Shown here: positions 49,360 through 58,232 of the stretch, one piece after another
How positions within the stretch are numbered: the stretch's first letter is position 1
How the letters are laid out: every line of letters starts with the position of its first letter
Source: Nocardia speluncae NBRC 108251
Lineage (GTDB): Bacteria > Actinomycetota > Actinomycetes > Mycobacteriales > Mycobacteriaceae
Assembly: GCF_001613245.1 (NCBI RefSeq)
Contig: NZ_BDBZ01000039.1
Coordinates: 1 to 64,000 of the forward strand
Length of the DNA: 64,000 nucleotides
Direction: 5' to 3'
Program-made: the position numbers and the translations under genes
Notes under the pieces: model-generated
Seen by the model: only the letters and a program-made list of their open reading frames with translations
Told to the model about the DNA's origin: nothing
The model's database searches: none

Positions 49360-50610
49360 TCAGCTCCCGGTCACGGTGAGCACGAGCAGTACTACGTTGA
49401 GGGCAGTGACAACGGCGGCCACCGCCCAAGCGGCCAGGGTAGTGAGCCGATGATTCGCGTCGGTACCCATCAGCCTCCGGCTGCCGGTGAAACGCACCAG
49501 TGGTATCAACGCGAACGGAATGCCGAATGACAGGATCACCTGCGAGACGATGAGTGCCCGGGTCGGTTCGATGCCGATAGTGAGAACCACGAATGCGGGA
49601 ACGAGTGTGATCAACCGGCGCGTGACCAGCGCGATATGCCGGTGGAGCAAGCCCTGCATGATCATGGCGCCGGCGTAGGCACCTACCGAGGTCGAGGCGA
49701 TACCCGAGGCGAGCAGGCCGACGGCGAGCAGCAATCCTGCCGCCGGCCCCAGTGCATCACGAATTCCCGCGTGAGCGGTTTCGAGCGAGATACCGTCCAC
49801 CTGGCCGTGCAGAGTGCGCGCAGCCAGCAGCAGCATCGCCAGATTGACCGCACCCGCCAGCAGCATGGCCGCGGCGACGTCACCGCGGGTCACCCGCAGT
49901 AGCCGGGTGCGGTGGGAGGTGGTCGTGGGATGGCCGTGCCGGTCACGGACCAATCCGGAGTGCAGATACACAGCGTGCGGCATCACGGTCGCCCCCGTGA
50001 TCGCCGCGGCCAACAGCATGCTCTCCGTCCCTTGGAACCGCGGCACCGCACCGCCGAGCGTGTCGGATATCGATGGTTGCGCTATTACGGCGGCGGCGAG
50101 AAATCCCAGTGCGACGACGATCAGCAGGCCTATTGCGAGCCGTTCGAACGGTCGCTGTCCCCACCTGCTCTGCACCACCAGCAACATCAACGACGCGAAC
50201 CCGGTCAGGACGCCCCCCATGATGAGTGGAAGGCCGAACAAGATGTTGAGCGCGATTGCGCCGCCCACCACCTCCGCGAGGTCGGTGGCCATCGCGACGG
50301 TTTCGGCTTGGGCCCAGTAGGCCAGTCGCACGGGCCCGCTCGTATGGTCGCGGACCATCTCCGGCAGGGTCCGGCCTGTAACCAGGCCCAGCTTCGCGGA
50401 GAGGTACTGCACCAGACCCGCCATGACGTCGGCCGCCACGATGACCCACACCAGTAGGTAACCGAATCGTGCGCCCGCGCTGATATTGGCGGCGACATTG
50501 CCAGGGTCGGCATAGGCGACCGCGGCGACGAACGCCGGACCGAGAAGCGCCACCGCCGAACGAACCCGCGTTGAGGTCACGCGCCTAGACACGTCACCGG
50601 TCGTGTCCAT
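49360..50610 (-). CDS. mntH: Nramp-family Mn2+/Fe2+ transporter
   Basis: 416 residues from MDTTGDVS; the longer frame upstream is rejected. Eleven hydrophobic segments are present. The metal-binding motif in TM1 is AYADPGNVAANISAG (D-P-G-N) and that in TM6 is ATVMPHAVYLHSGLV (M-P-H). Both are diagnostic for Nramp proton-coupled divalent metal transporters. MntH takes up manganese and helps resist oxidative stress. No DtxR/MntR-type gene is next to it, and I saw no clear metal-regulator box before the start. Confidence 0.93.
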   Translation of the reverse strand: MDTTGDVSRRVTSTRVRSAVALLGPAFVAAVAYADPGNVAANISAGARFGYLLVWVIVAADVMAGLVQYLSAKLGLVTGRTLPEMVRDHTSGPVRLAYWAQAETVAMATDLAEVVGGAIALNILFGLPLIMGGVLTGFASLMLLVVQSRWGQRPFERLAIGLLIVVALGFLAAAVIAQPSISDTLGGAVPRFQGTESMLLAAAITGATVMPHAVYLHSGLVRDRHGHPTTTSHRTRLLRVTRGDVAAAMLLAGAVNLAMLLLAARTLHGQVDGISLETAHAGIRDALGPAAGLLLAVGLLASGIASTSVGAYAGAMIMQGLLHRHIALVTRRLITLVPAFVVLTIGIEPTRALIVSQVILSFGIPFALIPLVRFTGSRRLMGTDANHRLTTLAAWAVAAVVTALNVVLLVLTVTGS

Positions 50611-50964
50611 GAACCTCGATACTACGACGCGTGAAAGGCAGCACTTTTGCGAGGTGCACATGAGCAGAACTTCCAGGTGCCGGCAAGCCAGAACGGTGCC
50701 CGGTACGGCCATGCTGGGCAGAGCGGCCGAGCGGGGGGCTTCGCCGGTTGATCTGTCCACCGCAGAATGCCTCGATCGCCGTCGGTGGTCGCGGGCCGAG
50801 TAGTGCGGTGACCGTTGCGTCCATCGCTGGTTGCCGAGTTCGACGAGGCGTTCCAGGGGGCCGTATCTGAAGGTGGTGCGCCGGAAGCCGGTGGCCGGCA
50901 GTCAGGTCCATGGCTCGAGGCTGTTTGGTCGAATCGGAGTGTCTGGTTGTGGGAAACGAGGGAC
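50611..50964. other. Gene-free stretch between MntH and the IS3 fossil
   Basis: It holds the MntH promoter region. No reading frame with recognisable similarity was found. Text just before the IS3 fossil may be further decayed transposase. Confidence 0.5.
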
Positions 50965-51135
50965 GCGATGGAGAACTTCTTCTCCATCCCGAAGACCGAG
51001 TTGGTCTGTCGCCGAGCCGGCGGACTCGGGGTGGGGCCGAGCACGCCCTGTTCTCCTGCATCGCTGGTCGGTACAACACTCAGCGCATCCAGAAGAAGCT
51101 GGGTTGGCGGTCACCGATGAGTTCGAGGCGAGCTA
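50965..51135 (+). mobile_element. IS3-family transposase OrfB, C-terminal fossil
   Basis: Frame 1 gives AMENFFSIPKTELVCRRAGG, frame 2 gives AEHALFSCIAGRYNTQRIQK then KLGWRSP, and frame 3 gives DEFEASYP. Joined, they are the end of an IS3 OrfB integrase domain (M-E-N-F-F-x-x-L-K-T-E-L-V ... Y-N-x-x-R-I-Q-K-x-L-G-W-x-S-P). Two frameshifts show it is inactive. No left end or terminal repeats were found. Confidence 0.75.
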
Positions 51136-51265
51136 CCCACTTCCCGGTTCCGGCTGGAACCTGATTATTTGCCCGCCAGCAATGTGGTGGAACCTCACAA
51201 TTGGAAAACGCCCGGTTATTGTAGGGGATCTGAGGAGCGCGGGTGGTGTCCGGCGCTCGCCATAT

Positions 51266-51289
51266 GGTTATGGTGCGGGTACCATAACC
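51266..51289. promoter_or_regulatory. Operator-like inverted repeat before the toxin-antitoxin pair
   Basis: GGTTATGG at 51266-51273 and CCATAACC at 51282-51289 are perfect inverted arms with an 8-base spacer, ending 2 bases before the antitoxin ATG. Autoregulation by the antitoxin/toxin complex through such a site is normal for vapBC operons. Confidence 0.65.
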
Positions 51290-51291
51290 TT

Positions 51292-51543
51292 ATGGGTTTG
51301 AAGAAGACGACGGTCATGGTCGACGAGGCCGACCTCGAGTTGGTGAAGATGGCTGCAGCACGTGAAGGGCGGCCGGAGTCCGAGTATTTTCGCGAAGCTT
51401 TTCATCTGGCCGCGATACGCACTCGTCGATGGGACGAGGAGTGGGATATCCCCGTTCTCGACTACGGGCACGCGGTGTCGGCGGATGAAATCGATAGCAC
51501 TGTGCGAGAAGCGATCATCAACACCGAATCCGATGCCGGATGA
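51292..51543 (+). CDS. Ribbon-helix-helix antitoxin (VapB-like)
   Basis: 83 residues. The start MGLKKTTVMVDEADLELVKM then AAAREGRPESEYFREAF has the beta-strand/helix/helix pattern of a CopG/Arc-type DNA-binding dimer. The C-terminal acidic tail (RRWDEEWDIPVLDYG) would block the toxin. The start lies within the operator repeat's downstream edge. The gene overlaps the toxin by 4 bases, as expected of a co-translated pair. Confidence 0.85.
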   Translation: MGLKKTTVMVDEADLELVKMAAAREGRPESEYFREAFHLAAIRTRRWDEEWDIPVLDYGHAVSADEIDSTVREAIINTESDAG

Positions 51544-51974
51544 TCGTCATCGGCGACACCTCGGGTCTGGTCGCCGCTTTCAACTCAGCAGATCCCGAGC
51601 ACGTCCGTGCACGCGTAGCGCTGCAGCAGGCGGCGCTGACCATCGTCTCTCCGCTCGTGTTGCTCGAAGTCGAACACATCACCACCCGAAATCTCAATCG
51701 TAGAGCCGCATATGCGGTGAATGATTGGTTGTTGGCGCAGGAGCGCACCGGACGCATCGAAGTGCCCACGGTGTCGGCGGATTTGTTGCGGATCGCACGC
51801 AGGGTGCAGGACAGATACTTGGCCTTGCGTCTGGATCTCACAGACGCCACCAATGTTTCCTTGGCGGAACGATACGAGACCGTGGCGGTGTTGACACTCG
51901 ACCGACGTGATTTCCGCGCAATCAGCCCGCTCACCGGTGATGCCGCGTTCCGCCTGTTGCCCGATGATCTCTAG
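51540..51974 (+). CDS. PIN-domain ribonuclease toxin (VapC-like)
   Basis: 144 residues. The four acidic residues of the PIN active site are visible: the aspartate in VIGDTSGL (D6), the glutamate in LLEVEHITT, the aspartate in LDLTDATNV and the aspartate in LTLDRRDF. This fits VapC toxins, Mg-dependent RNases that cleave tRNA or rRNA. It overlaps the antitoxin gene (ATGA). All catalytic residues are intact, so the pair may be functional. An IS3 fossil lies directly upstream. Confidence 0.88.
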   Translation: MIVIGDTSGLVAAFNSADPEHVRARVALQQAALTIVSPLVLLEVEHITTRNLNRRAAYAVNDWLLAQERTGRIEVPTVSADLLRIARRVQDRYLALRLDLTDATNVSLAERYETVAVLTLDRRDFRAISPLTGDAAFRLLPDDL

Positions 51975-52375
51975 GCCCGGCGAACAGGCGAGATACCCGC
52001 TGGGTTCCGGGCACTGCGTCGCCACCCGAGCCGGGATGACGGCGTGTCCGATGCCATCGCGGGAGGTCACGCCAGACCACCGTGGATGTGCATCAGCGGT
52101 GCCGGGTCGGCTGCTGAGGCGGTCGACGCGGTGAGGGCCTCAGCGAGAGCCGCCGCTCGATGCCGAAGGTGATCGTCGTGCAGGACTGCTCGATGTCGGC
52201 CGCGTTCCAATGAGCTGCCCGGTGGCCTCGTCGCTGCACATCGCAGGTGCTCGACCTGCAGCGCGCGGATGCAGCTGTGTCGGTGTCGCGGTAGAGCCGG
52301 CCGATACCGATCGTGCGCTCACCTACGCGGAACACGAAGCGGCAGCAGGCCATGGGACAAACTGCGGGCGCGGCT
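51975..52375. other. Stretch without a recognised gene
   Basis: Between the toxin and DevS (convergent genes) there is about 400 bases with open frames on both strands that resemble no known family. No hairpin strong enough to call a terminator was identified. Confidence 0.45.
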
Positions 52376-54118
52376 TTACGGTAGCGGGACGCTCCAGCGC
52401 AGCGTGGTGCCTCGGTCCGGTCGTGCGGTAATGGTGAACTCGCCACCGCCCTGCTCTGCCCGGGCTGCCATATTGGCCAGGCCGCTGCAGCGTTCCGGGC
52501 TTTCGGGGATGCCGATGCCGTTGTCGGTGATCTCGATGGTGACGTTGTTGCCGATATCGAGGTCGACCGAGACGGCCGTCGCGTTCGCGTGGTGGACGAC
52601 GTTGCTCACTGCTTCCCGCACGACGGCTTCGACGTCGTCGGTCATTGGATCCATCAAGACGGTGGCCGGGCCACTGACTCGTACGGTGGTGCGCAGTCCG
52701 GTGTCTCTAGTCAGTTCTGCGATCACCGAGTGCAGGTGTTTGCGGAAATCGACCGAGCCGGACTCGGGGCCGTTGTGCAGGTCGAAGATGGAGTGGCGGA
52801 TATCTTGAATGATCGCTTGGATGTCCTCGATCGCGTAGCCCAGGCGTGCTTTGACCTCTGGTGAGCGTGCACGCTGGACTGTGCTCTGTAGTGACAGCCC
52901 TACAGCGAAGAGCCGCTGGATAACGTGGTCGTGCAGGTCACGGGCGATGCGGTCGCGGTCGGCGACGATACCGAGTTCCCGCATTCGGCGTTGGCTGTTG
53001 GCCAGTTGCAGGGCCAGTGCCGCTTGATCGGCGATCGCGGTCATCATTGCTTGCTGTTCGGTCTCCAACGGTCCGGCGTCGGCGGGTTGGACGACGCCGA
53101 GAATGCCGATGATGGCGTGCTCGGCGCGCAAGGGCAGGATCAAGGTGGCGCCGACGTCGGCCTCGAGTTCTGGCAGTTCCTGGTGGCGGCTGTAGTCGAG
53201 GGTGACTGTTTCACCTTGGAGGAATGCTTCGGTGGGGGAGCTGGGCATGGGCAGCCGTTGCCCGGCCAGCCGGTCGGCCTCGGCGCCGGCTGCGGCGACT
53301 ACGACCAGTTCCGGGACTTCTTCCACCGGTAGGTCGGTGTCTTCGGGTAGGGCAACGAAGGTGGCGGCGGAGCTGGTGAGGGTCCGTGCCCGCTCGGCGA
53401 CGAGGTCGAGTACTTCGTGGGGTTCGCCGCCGGTGAGCAGCTCGGTAGCGACGTCTTTGGTGGCTTCCAGCCATTGCTGGCGTACTCGGGAGTGTTCGTA
53501 GAGGCGGGCGTTTTCGATGGCGATTCCGGCGGCGGCGGCCAAGGCTTGGACCACGACCTCGTCGTCTTCGGTGAATTCTTGGCCGCCGGCTTTCTCGGTG
53601 AGGTAGAGGTTTCCGAAGACTTCGTCGCGGACTTTCACCGGAACACCGAGGAAGGTGCGCATCGGCGGGTGGTGGGGTGGGAAGCCCACCGAGGAGGAGT
53701 GTTCGGACAGATCGGCGAGCCGGATGGGGGTGGGATGTTCGAACAGCAGACCCAGGACTCCGTGGCCTTCGGGGAGATCGCCGATCAGGATGCGGGTGTG
53801 GTCGTCGATGCCCTCGTAAATGAAGGCGGCGAGCTGTTTGGTGGTGCTGGTGTCACGGACGCCGAGCGCCCCGTACCGGGCGTCGACGAGCTGGATGGCG
53901 GTGTGGATGATCGAGTGCAGTGTGTTGTCCAGATCCAAGCCTGCGGTGATGGCCAGCATGGCTTCCATGAGCCGGTCCATGCGGTCGCGGACGTCGACGA
54001 TCTGGGTGATGCGGTCGCGGAGTTCGTTGAGCAGCTCGCGGAGCTTGAGCTGCGATAGTGCTTCCATCACCGGAGCTCGGCCCCGGGCATCGCCTGGTTG
54101 CGCGCCCTGTGCGCCCAT
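52376..54118 (-). CDS. devS: DevS/DosT-like heme-GAF sensor histidine kinase
   Basis: 580 residues; a second in-frame ATG is 17 codons in. Two GAF domains (about residues 60-205 and 228-370) precede a HisKA_3 kinase. GAF-A holds SVGFPPHHPPMRTFLGVPVK; H150 aligns with the heme-ligand histidine (H149) of M. tuberculosis DevS in FPPYHPPM. The phosphoacceptor is in DRIARDLHDHVIQRLFAVGL, and the ATPase ends with NGIGIPESPERCSGLANMAA. This enzyme senses O2, NO and CO through heme and activates DevR in hypoxia. It follows devR on the same strand with a 55-base gap, the usual order. Confidence 0.9.
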   Translation of the reverse strand: MGAQGAQPGDARGRAPVMEALSQLKLRELLNELRDRITQIVDVRDRMDRLMEAMLAITAGLDLDNTLHSIIHTAIQLVDARYGALGVRDTSTTKQLAAFIYEGIDDHTRILIGDLPEGHGVLGLLFEHPTPIRLADLSEHSSSVGFPPHHPPMRTFLGVPVKVRDEVFGNLYLTEKAGGQEFTEDDEVVVQALAAAAGIAIENARLYEHSRVRQQWLEATKDVATELLTGGEPHEVLDLVAERARTLTSSAATFVALPEDTDLPVEEVPELVVVAAAGAEADRLAGQRLPMPSSPTEAFLQGETVTLDYSRHQELPELEADVGATLILPLRAEHAIIGILGVVQPADAGPLETEQQAMMTAIADQAALALQLANSQRRMRELGIVADRDRIARDLHDHVIQRLFAVGLSLQSTVQRARSPEVKARLGYAIEDIQAIIQDIRHSIFDLHNGPESGSVDFRKHLHSVIAELTRDTGLRTTVRVSGPATVLMDPMTDDVEAVVREAVSNVVHHANATAVSVDLDIGNNVTIEITDNGIGIPESPERCSGLANMAARAEQGGGEFTITARPDRGTTLRWSVPLP

Positions 54119-54173
54119 AACACTATTGTTGCACCGGCCTGCCGACGAAGGTCAACTGTGAGACGTCAACGCT

Positions 54174-54821
54174 TCAATACCGTTTACGCTGCTGGCCGAG
54201 CTGGGAGGCCATAACAGCGGCTTGCGTGCGGCGTTCTACGCCGAGTTTGGTCAGCAGCCGTGACACGTAGTTCTTGACCGTCTTCTCGGCGAGATACATC
54301 TGTTCGGCGATCTGCCGGTTGGTCAGCCCTTCGCCGAGCAACGCCAGCAGGGTGCGTTCTTGTTCGGTCAGGTCGGCCAGGGGGCCGGTCTTCTTCTCGG
54401 CGTCGCTGCGGAGTTTGGCCATCAGTGCGGCGGCGGCACGGTTGTCGAGCAGTGAGCGTCCGGCACCGACATCACGGATGGCGTCGATGAGGTTGAGGCC
54501 GGTGACGTCCTTGATGACGTAGCCGCTGGCTCCGGCGAGGATGGCGTCGAGCATGGCCTGTTCGTCGGTGAACGAGGTCAGTATCAGGCAGCGCAGGCCG
54601 GGAACGGTCGAGAGCAGTTCGCGGCACAGTTCGATGCCGTTGCCGTCGGGTAGCCGGATGTCGAGGACGGCGACATCGGGTTGCAGGGCCGGTATCCGAG
54701 CCAAGGCATGCGACACGCTGTCTGCTTCCCCGATCACATCCATATCGGGTTCGAGGGTCAGCAGTCCTGCGATTCCGCGCCGGACGATTTCGTGGTCGTC
54801 GACCAGGAAGAGCTTGATCAT
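54174..54821 (-). CDS. devR: DevR/DosR-like response regulator
   Basis: 215 residues. Receiver domain: LFLVDDHEIVRRGIAGLL, the phospho-aspartate in VAVLDIRLPDGNG and the lysine in GYVIKDVTGLNL. The LuxR-type helix-turn-helix reads LTEQERTLLALLGEGLTNRQ, then IAEQMYLAEKTVKNYVSRLL, nearly identical to the DosR DNA-recognition region. In mycobacteria this protein controls about 50 dormancy genes under hypoxia and NO. Several of those genes have homologs in the following 9 kb. The candidate box at 54948-54959 lies between it and acg. Confidence 0.92.
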   Translation of the reverse strand: MIKLFLVDDHEIVRRGIAGLLTLEPDMDVIGEADSVSHALARIPALQPDVAVLDIRLPDGNGIELCRELLSTVPGLRCLILTSFTDEQAMLDAILAGASGYVIKDVTGLNLIDAIRDVGAGRSLLDNRAAAALMAKLRSDAEKKTGPLADLTEQERTLLALLGEGLTNRQIAEQMYLAEKTVKNYVSRLLTKLGVERRTQAAVMASQLGQQRKRY

Positions 54822-54947
54822 GGCGTCACCTCCTGCAGCGATGTCTTCAGCCTACGACCGCGCGGTGCGCAAGGAGTGCACCTCACAGGCCCGGTGTGGC
54901 AGGTGTCGAGCCGTCGGCCCGCTGGGCGGAGATAACGGAGGTCACCA

Positions 54948-54959
54948 CGACCGAGGTCC
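54948..54959. promoter_or_regulatory. Candidate DosR-type box between devR and acg
   Basis: CGACCGAGGTCC matches 8 of 12 positions of the DosR core GGACTWWAGTCC. It shares the ACC-N-AGGTCC part with the candidate site at 61368-61383 before hrp1. It sits about 70 bases upstream of the acg start. The match is moderate. Confidence 0.35.
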
Positions 54960-55029
54960 TCATGCCCTACGGGTGTCGGGGTGGCTGCGCGAGGCTGGAG
55001 TGCAGTGGGAAGCCCATCCGGAGGACGCC

Positions 55030-56016
55030 ATGGAGCAGGGATTGCCCGACGACCGTACGGTCGCGACTGCGCTGGCGCAGGCTGAGCAGGCACCGTCGAT
55101 CCACAACACTCAGCCGTGGCGGTGGCGTGTCGGTGACCGGTCGGTGCATTTGGACCTCGATCCGAGCCGGGCGCTCATCGCAACCGACCCCGACCAGCGT
55201 GATCTGGTGATCAGCTGCGGTGCAGCGTTACATCATCTCTGTGTTGCTTTCGCCGCGTTGGAATGGTCGGCGGTGGTGCACCGGCTACCGAATCCGGACG
55301 ATCCCGCGCATCTGGCCGCGGTCGAGCTGGTGCCGCATCGTTCGACCCCGCTCGATATTGCGCTGGCCTCGGCTATTTCGCGTCGGCGATCCGATCGCAG
55401 ACGCTACAGTTCATGGCCGATTCCTGCGGGCTACCTGGGGCTGGTGACAGAGCGGGCCGGGGCGCTGGGTGCGACGATCAAATTGGTGTCCGACGGCTCG
55501 CGCGACCGGCTCACCGACGCCATCCGCAAGGCTGCGGCCTGGCATGCCGCCGATCCGGAGTATCTGTCGGAACTGGCGATCTGGACCGGCCGGCACGGCA
55601 GCACCGAAGGTGTGCCGGCGCGTAGCGCCCCACAACCGCGGCCCGGCGACGAGCTGCCGGCGCGGGCTTTCGCCGCCGCGTCGCTCGCCGATCCTGCCTA
55701 CGAGCCCGATCACGCCGAACTACTCGTCGTGGGTACCTCCGGCGATGATCGCCTGTCCCGGCTGCGGGCCGGGGAAGCGCTGAGCTCGGTCTTGCTCACC
55801 GCCACCAATGTCGGACTCGCGACCTGCCCGCTGACCGAACCCCTCGAGATCCCGAAACTGCGCCGCGACGTGCGCGTCGGAGTGCTCAACAACGTCGCAT
55901 ACCCGCAGGTCATCATCAGGATCGGCTGGGCACCGACCAGCGATGCGCCGCTTCCGGCCACGCCCCGGAGATCGGTCGACGAGACAGTGGAGCCCCTGCA
56001 GACACCGGTCTCCTGA
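55030..56016 (+). CDS. acg: Acg-family nitroreductase-like protein
   Basis: 328 residues from an ATG with CCGGAGG upstream; an in-frame GTG 19 codons earlier is less likely. QAPSIHNTQPWRWRVGDRSV and LVISCGAALHHLCVAFAALE match Acg of M. tuberculosis (PSLHNSQPWRW; GCGAVLDHF). GEALSSVLLTATNVGLATCP is the FMN-binding end. Acg proteins have a nitroreductase fold but are thought to sequester FMN rather than act as enzymes. They are strongly DosR-induced. It is the first gene after the divergent devR, as expected. Confidence 0.9.
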   Translation: MEQGLPDDRTVATALAQAEQAPSIHNTQPWRWRVGDRSVHLDLDPSRALIATDPDQRDLVISCGAALHHLCVAFAALEWSAVVHRLPNPDDPAHLAAVELVPHRSTPLDIALASAISRRRSDRRRYSSWPIPAGYLGLVTERAGALGATIKLVSDGSRDRLTDAIRKAAAWHAADPEYLSELAIWTGRHGSTEGVPARSAPQPRPGDELPARAFAAASLADPAYEPDHAELLVVGTSGDDRLSRLRAGEALSSVLLTATNVGLATCPLTEPLEIPKLRRDVRVGVLNNVAYPQVIIRIGWAPTSDAPLPATPRRSVDETVEPLQTPVS

Positions 56017-56083
56017 CAGGGCCCCGGTACCGGCGGGCAGGGCGTGCGCAAACGGTACGAGAGACGAGGTAGGCCGGCTTGTC

Positions 56084-56974
56084 CTACTGTTCCGCCGCGG
56101 TTGCGTGGTGCTCGATGGCGTGCAGTGCCGTGGCCAGTGCTCCGCGTGCCAGCCGAGCGATCGGTTCCAGCTCCCTCGCGGACTGCTGAGCGCCGGTGAG
56201 CAGTTCGGGGTCGATAGCTTCGATCACCGTGTGACCGCCCTCGGCACGCACACCGACATGGCAGGCCAACAACGGCCCGAGGTGGGAGCCGATAGCGAGT
56301 ACACGGTGGGCGAGCTGCGGATTGCAGGCGCCGAGGAGGCGAAACGGCTCGGTCTCCTCGCCTGATTCCGCCGACAGCGCGGCCTGCATATCGATATCGG
56401 TGAGCACCGTGAAACCATTGTCGGACAAGGCTTGCCGCGTACGCGCTACCGTATCGTCGAAGGAGTCGGTGACCCGGACCGCCAGCTCCTCGGCCACCAC
56501 AGGGATGCGGATCTCGGTGACCAGGTCGCCCGGGGTGACCGCGGCCTCCGGGCCTACCAGATACAGCTCGGTGGGTGGCCCGACCGGCTGGTATCCCGAG
56601 TCGCTGAGCCACCGCTGGAGTGTGTCGTAGGCATGTCCGAGACGGCTGTAGTCACCGAGGTGCACGGTGCGGGCGGTGCGGGTCGGTTCGGTGCGGCGCA
56701 GGGTGCACTCCCCGGTGCGGCCCTCACCGGCACCGAAGGTGACCGCGATCCCGAAGTCGACTGCGGTCGCCTCGCCGGAACCGAAATCACCGAGGTAGGT
56801 CGTCGACGGTGGGCCCACGGTGATGAGGTTGGCTGCGTCAGCGATTTCGAACAATGCCTGCATGCCCGACCCGATGTCGTCGCCGGCGTGGTCGGGTCGC
56901 ACGATGCGCCGCAGTCCGAGGACGGTCTGCGGTTCCGTGCGGTCGACAGTGACGTGATAGGACACCGAACTCAC
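56084..56974 (-). CDS. GyrI-like domain - DUF302 fusion protein
   Basis: 296 residues. The N-terminal half (residues 1-160) has the GyrI/AraC effector-binding fold: SVSYHVTVDRTEPQTVLGLR and RTVHLGDYSRLGHAYDTLQR then PPTELYLVGPE. The C-terminal half (about 170-290) is DUF302: VTDSFDDTVARTRQALSDNG followed by FTVLTDIDMQAALS and FRLLGACNPQLAHRVLAIGS. Fusion of a ligand-binding barrel with DUF302 is unusual. Its stop is 3 bases from the flavodoxin start side, in one transcript. A role as a small-molecule sensor or quencher during dormancy is only inferred from its position. Confidence 0.75.
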   Translation of the reverse strand: MSSVSYHVTVDRTEPQTVLGLRRIVRPDHAGDDIGSGMQALFEIADAANLITVGPPSTTYLGDFGSGEATAVDFGIAVTFGAGEGRTGECTLRRTEPTRTARTVHLGDYSRLGHAYDTLQRWLSDSGYQPVGPPTELYLVGPEAAVTPGDLVTEIRIPVVAEELAVRVTDSFDDTVARTRQALSDNGFTVLTDIDMQAALSAESGEETEPFRLLGACNPQLAHRVLAIGSHLGPLLACHVGVRAEGGHTVIEAIDPELLTGAQQSARELEPIARLARGALATALHAIEHHATAAEQ

Positions 56975-56977
56975 CGC

Positions 56978-57517
56978 CTATCGGCCCTGCCGGGCGCGGC
57001 GATCGTTTTCCGCGGAGGCCATGCGCTGGGCCCACAGCTTCGCGCGGTCGAATTCTCCGGCGGCCAGCGGCCCGGTCATACCGACGACATAGAAGTCGAT
57101 CGGACGACGCACGAGGACGAAACCCTGCCGCCGTAATTGTCTGCCGATCCCCCGAGCTGCCGAACCGGGCAGCCAACTCGGGCGCTGAAGTTTGGTGGCG
57201 AATGCCGCGGCCCGAGTACCGCGGAGCGCCCCATGTTCGGCCTCGAGCCACTCGCGGATACCCGTTGTGTTCTCGTCCGGCCCGAACGGGCCCCCGACAC
57301 GGTCCGCGGCATCCTGCCGGGTTTGGCGACGGCTCATTCCGAAGGCGTGGGTCGGCCCTCCCACGACCAGCAGATCGACCGGTGAGTGGCTGTCAGGCGT
57401 CGCATCCGCCACATTCACCACGTCCACCTCGGCAAACTCTTGCAGCCCTCGTGCGATGGCGGTGGTCGCGGCCTGGGTGTTGCCGAATATGGACTCGTAT
57501 ACGACGCGTACGCGCAT
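56978..57517 (-). CDS. Flavodoxin-family protein
   Basis: 179 residues. RVVYESIFGNTQAATTAIAR at the start is the FMN phosphate-binding loop (variant of T-G-N-T), and VDLLVVGGPTHAFGMSRRQT the next loop. The fold ends at about residue 155 with YVVGMTGPL. The second part includes GIREWLEAEHGALRGTRAAA, typical of the WrbA/flavodoxin group in DosR islands. It could supply low-potential electrons in hypoxia. It precedes the GyrI-DUF302 gene with a 3-base gap, so both are cotranscribed. Confidence 0.87.
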   Translation of the reverse strand: MRVRVVYESIFGNTQAATTAIARGLQEFAEVDVVNVADATPDSHSPVDLLVVGGPTHAFGMSRRQTRQDAADRVGGPFGPDENTTGIREWLEAEHGALRGTRAAAFATKLQRPSWLPGSAARGIGRQLRRQGFVLVRRPIDFYVVGMTGPLAAGEFDRAKLWAQRMASAENDRRARQGR

Positions 57518-57689
57518 CTGCGGATCTCCTGCCTGCTTGTGAACAGCGGCGATACTGTCTCGCTTCTACCGAAGTTACTGGTGCAGACAGCCGTTTCGGC
57601 AGTGCCGAACGGTGGAGCTGCGTGGTGACCTTCGGCCACTACACAAAGGCCCCCCGGGTGGGCCCGGCTATTGGCTGCGCAGTGTGGCC

Positions 57690-58157
57690 CTGGAGCCGTG
57701 CTGGCGGCTGCTTCCGGGGCTCATGCGGCTCCATGCCTACCGCAAGGCATGGCTGCGGGCCCGATGATCGTGGGCCGGCTCGGCGCGGTCACCGGTGTCC
57801 CGAAATCGGGCAACGATGTCGCAGCGCAAGTTCGGTCCTGGCAGCACACCTCGGCGATTGGCATTGGCTCACCGTCTTGCTCGCCGCTGCCGTATGGACA
57901 CGTCGGTCGTACTGGCACGGCGCCGATGTCGAAGTCGATCTGATGGCGATGGACGCCGTCGAGCAACTCCGTGACTACCGCACTTGCCGGGGCATCGTGA
58001 TCGCGCTGGCACGGGTGAAACAAGATCTTCGCGACGATCTGGATGCGGGTGGACTGACCGAACGGATCGGCGCCGGGCACTCTATACCACCTTGCCCACT
58101 GCGGGCGCCGCGTTCGAGGCCGACGGTCAGGGGCCACTCGGCCTGCCGGGAAGATGA
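57690..58157 (+). pseudogene. SulP sulfate permease remnant, internally deleted
   Basis: The first part, WRLLPGLMRLHAYRKAWLRA, is the N-terminal start of a SulP permease before its first membrane helix. It is joined, after a frame break, to the STAS-domain end: MDAVEQLRDYRTCRGIVIAL then ARVKQDLRDDLDAGGLTERI and, in another frame, LYTTLPTAGAAFEADG to a stop. The whole transmembrane core (more than 350 residues) is missing. In mycobacterial DosR islands SulP-type genes are common, so this is a lost member of the island. Confidence 0.7.
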
Positions 58158-58232
58158 CCTTTTTCTCTGACCCCCTACCGTCTCCAGGCGCGACGCTCTA
58201 CCCAGAGCAAGGTATCGGAAGAGGTGTTGGTG

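Noticed and set aside
57641..57665. A GC-rich near-palindrome considered as a DosR box
   Set aside because: It lacks the GGAC/GTCC half-sites with correct spacing; the resemblance is due to C and G runs.
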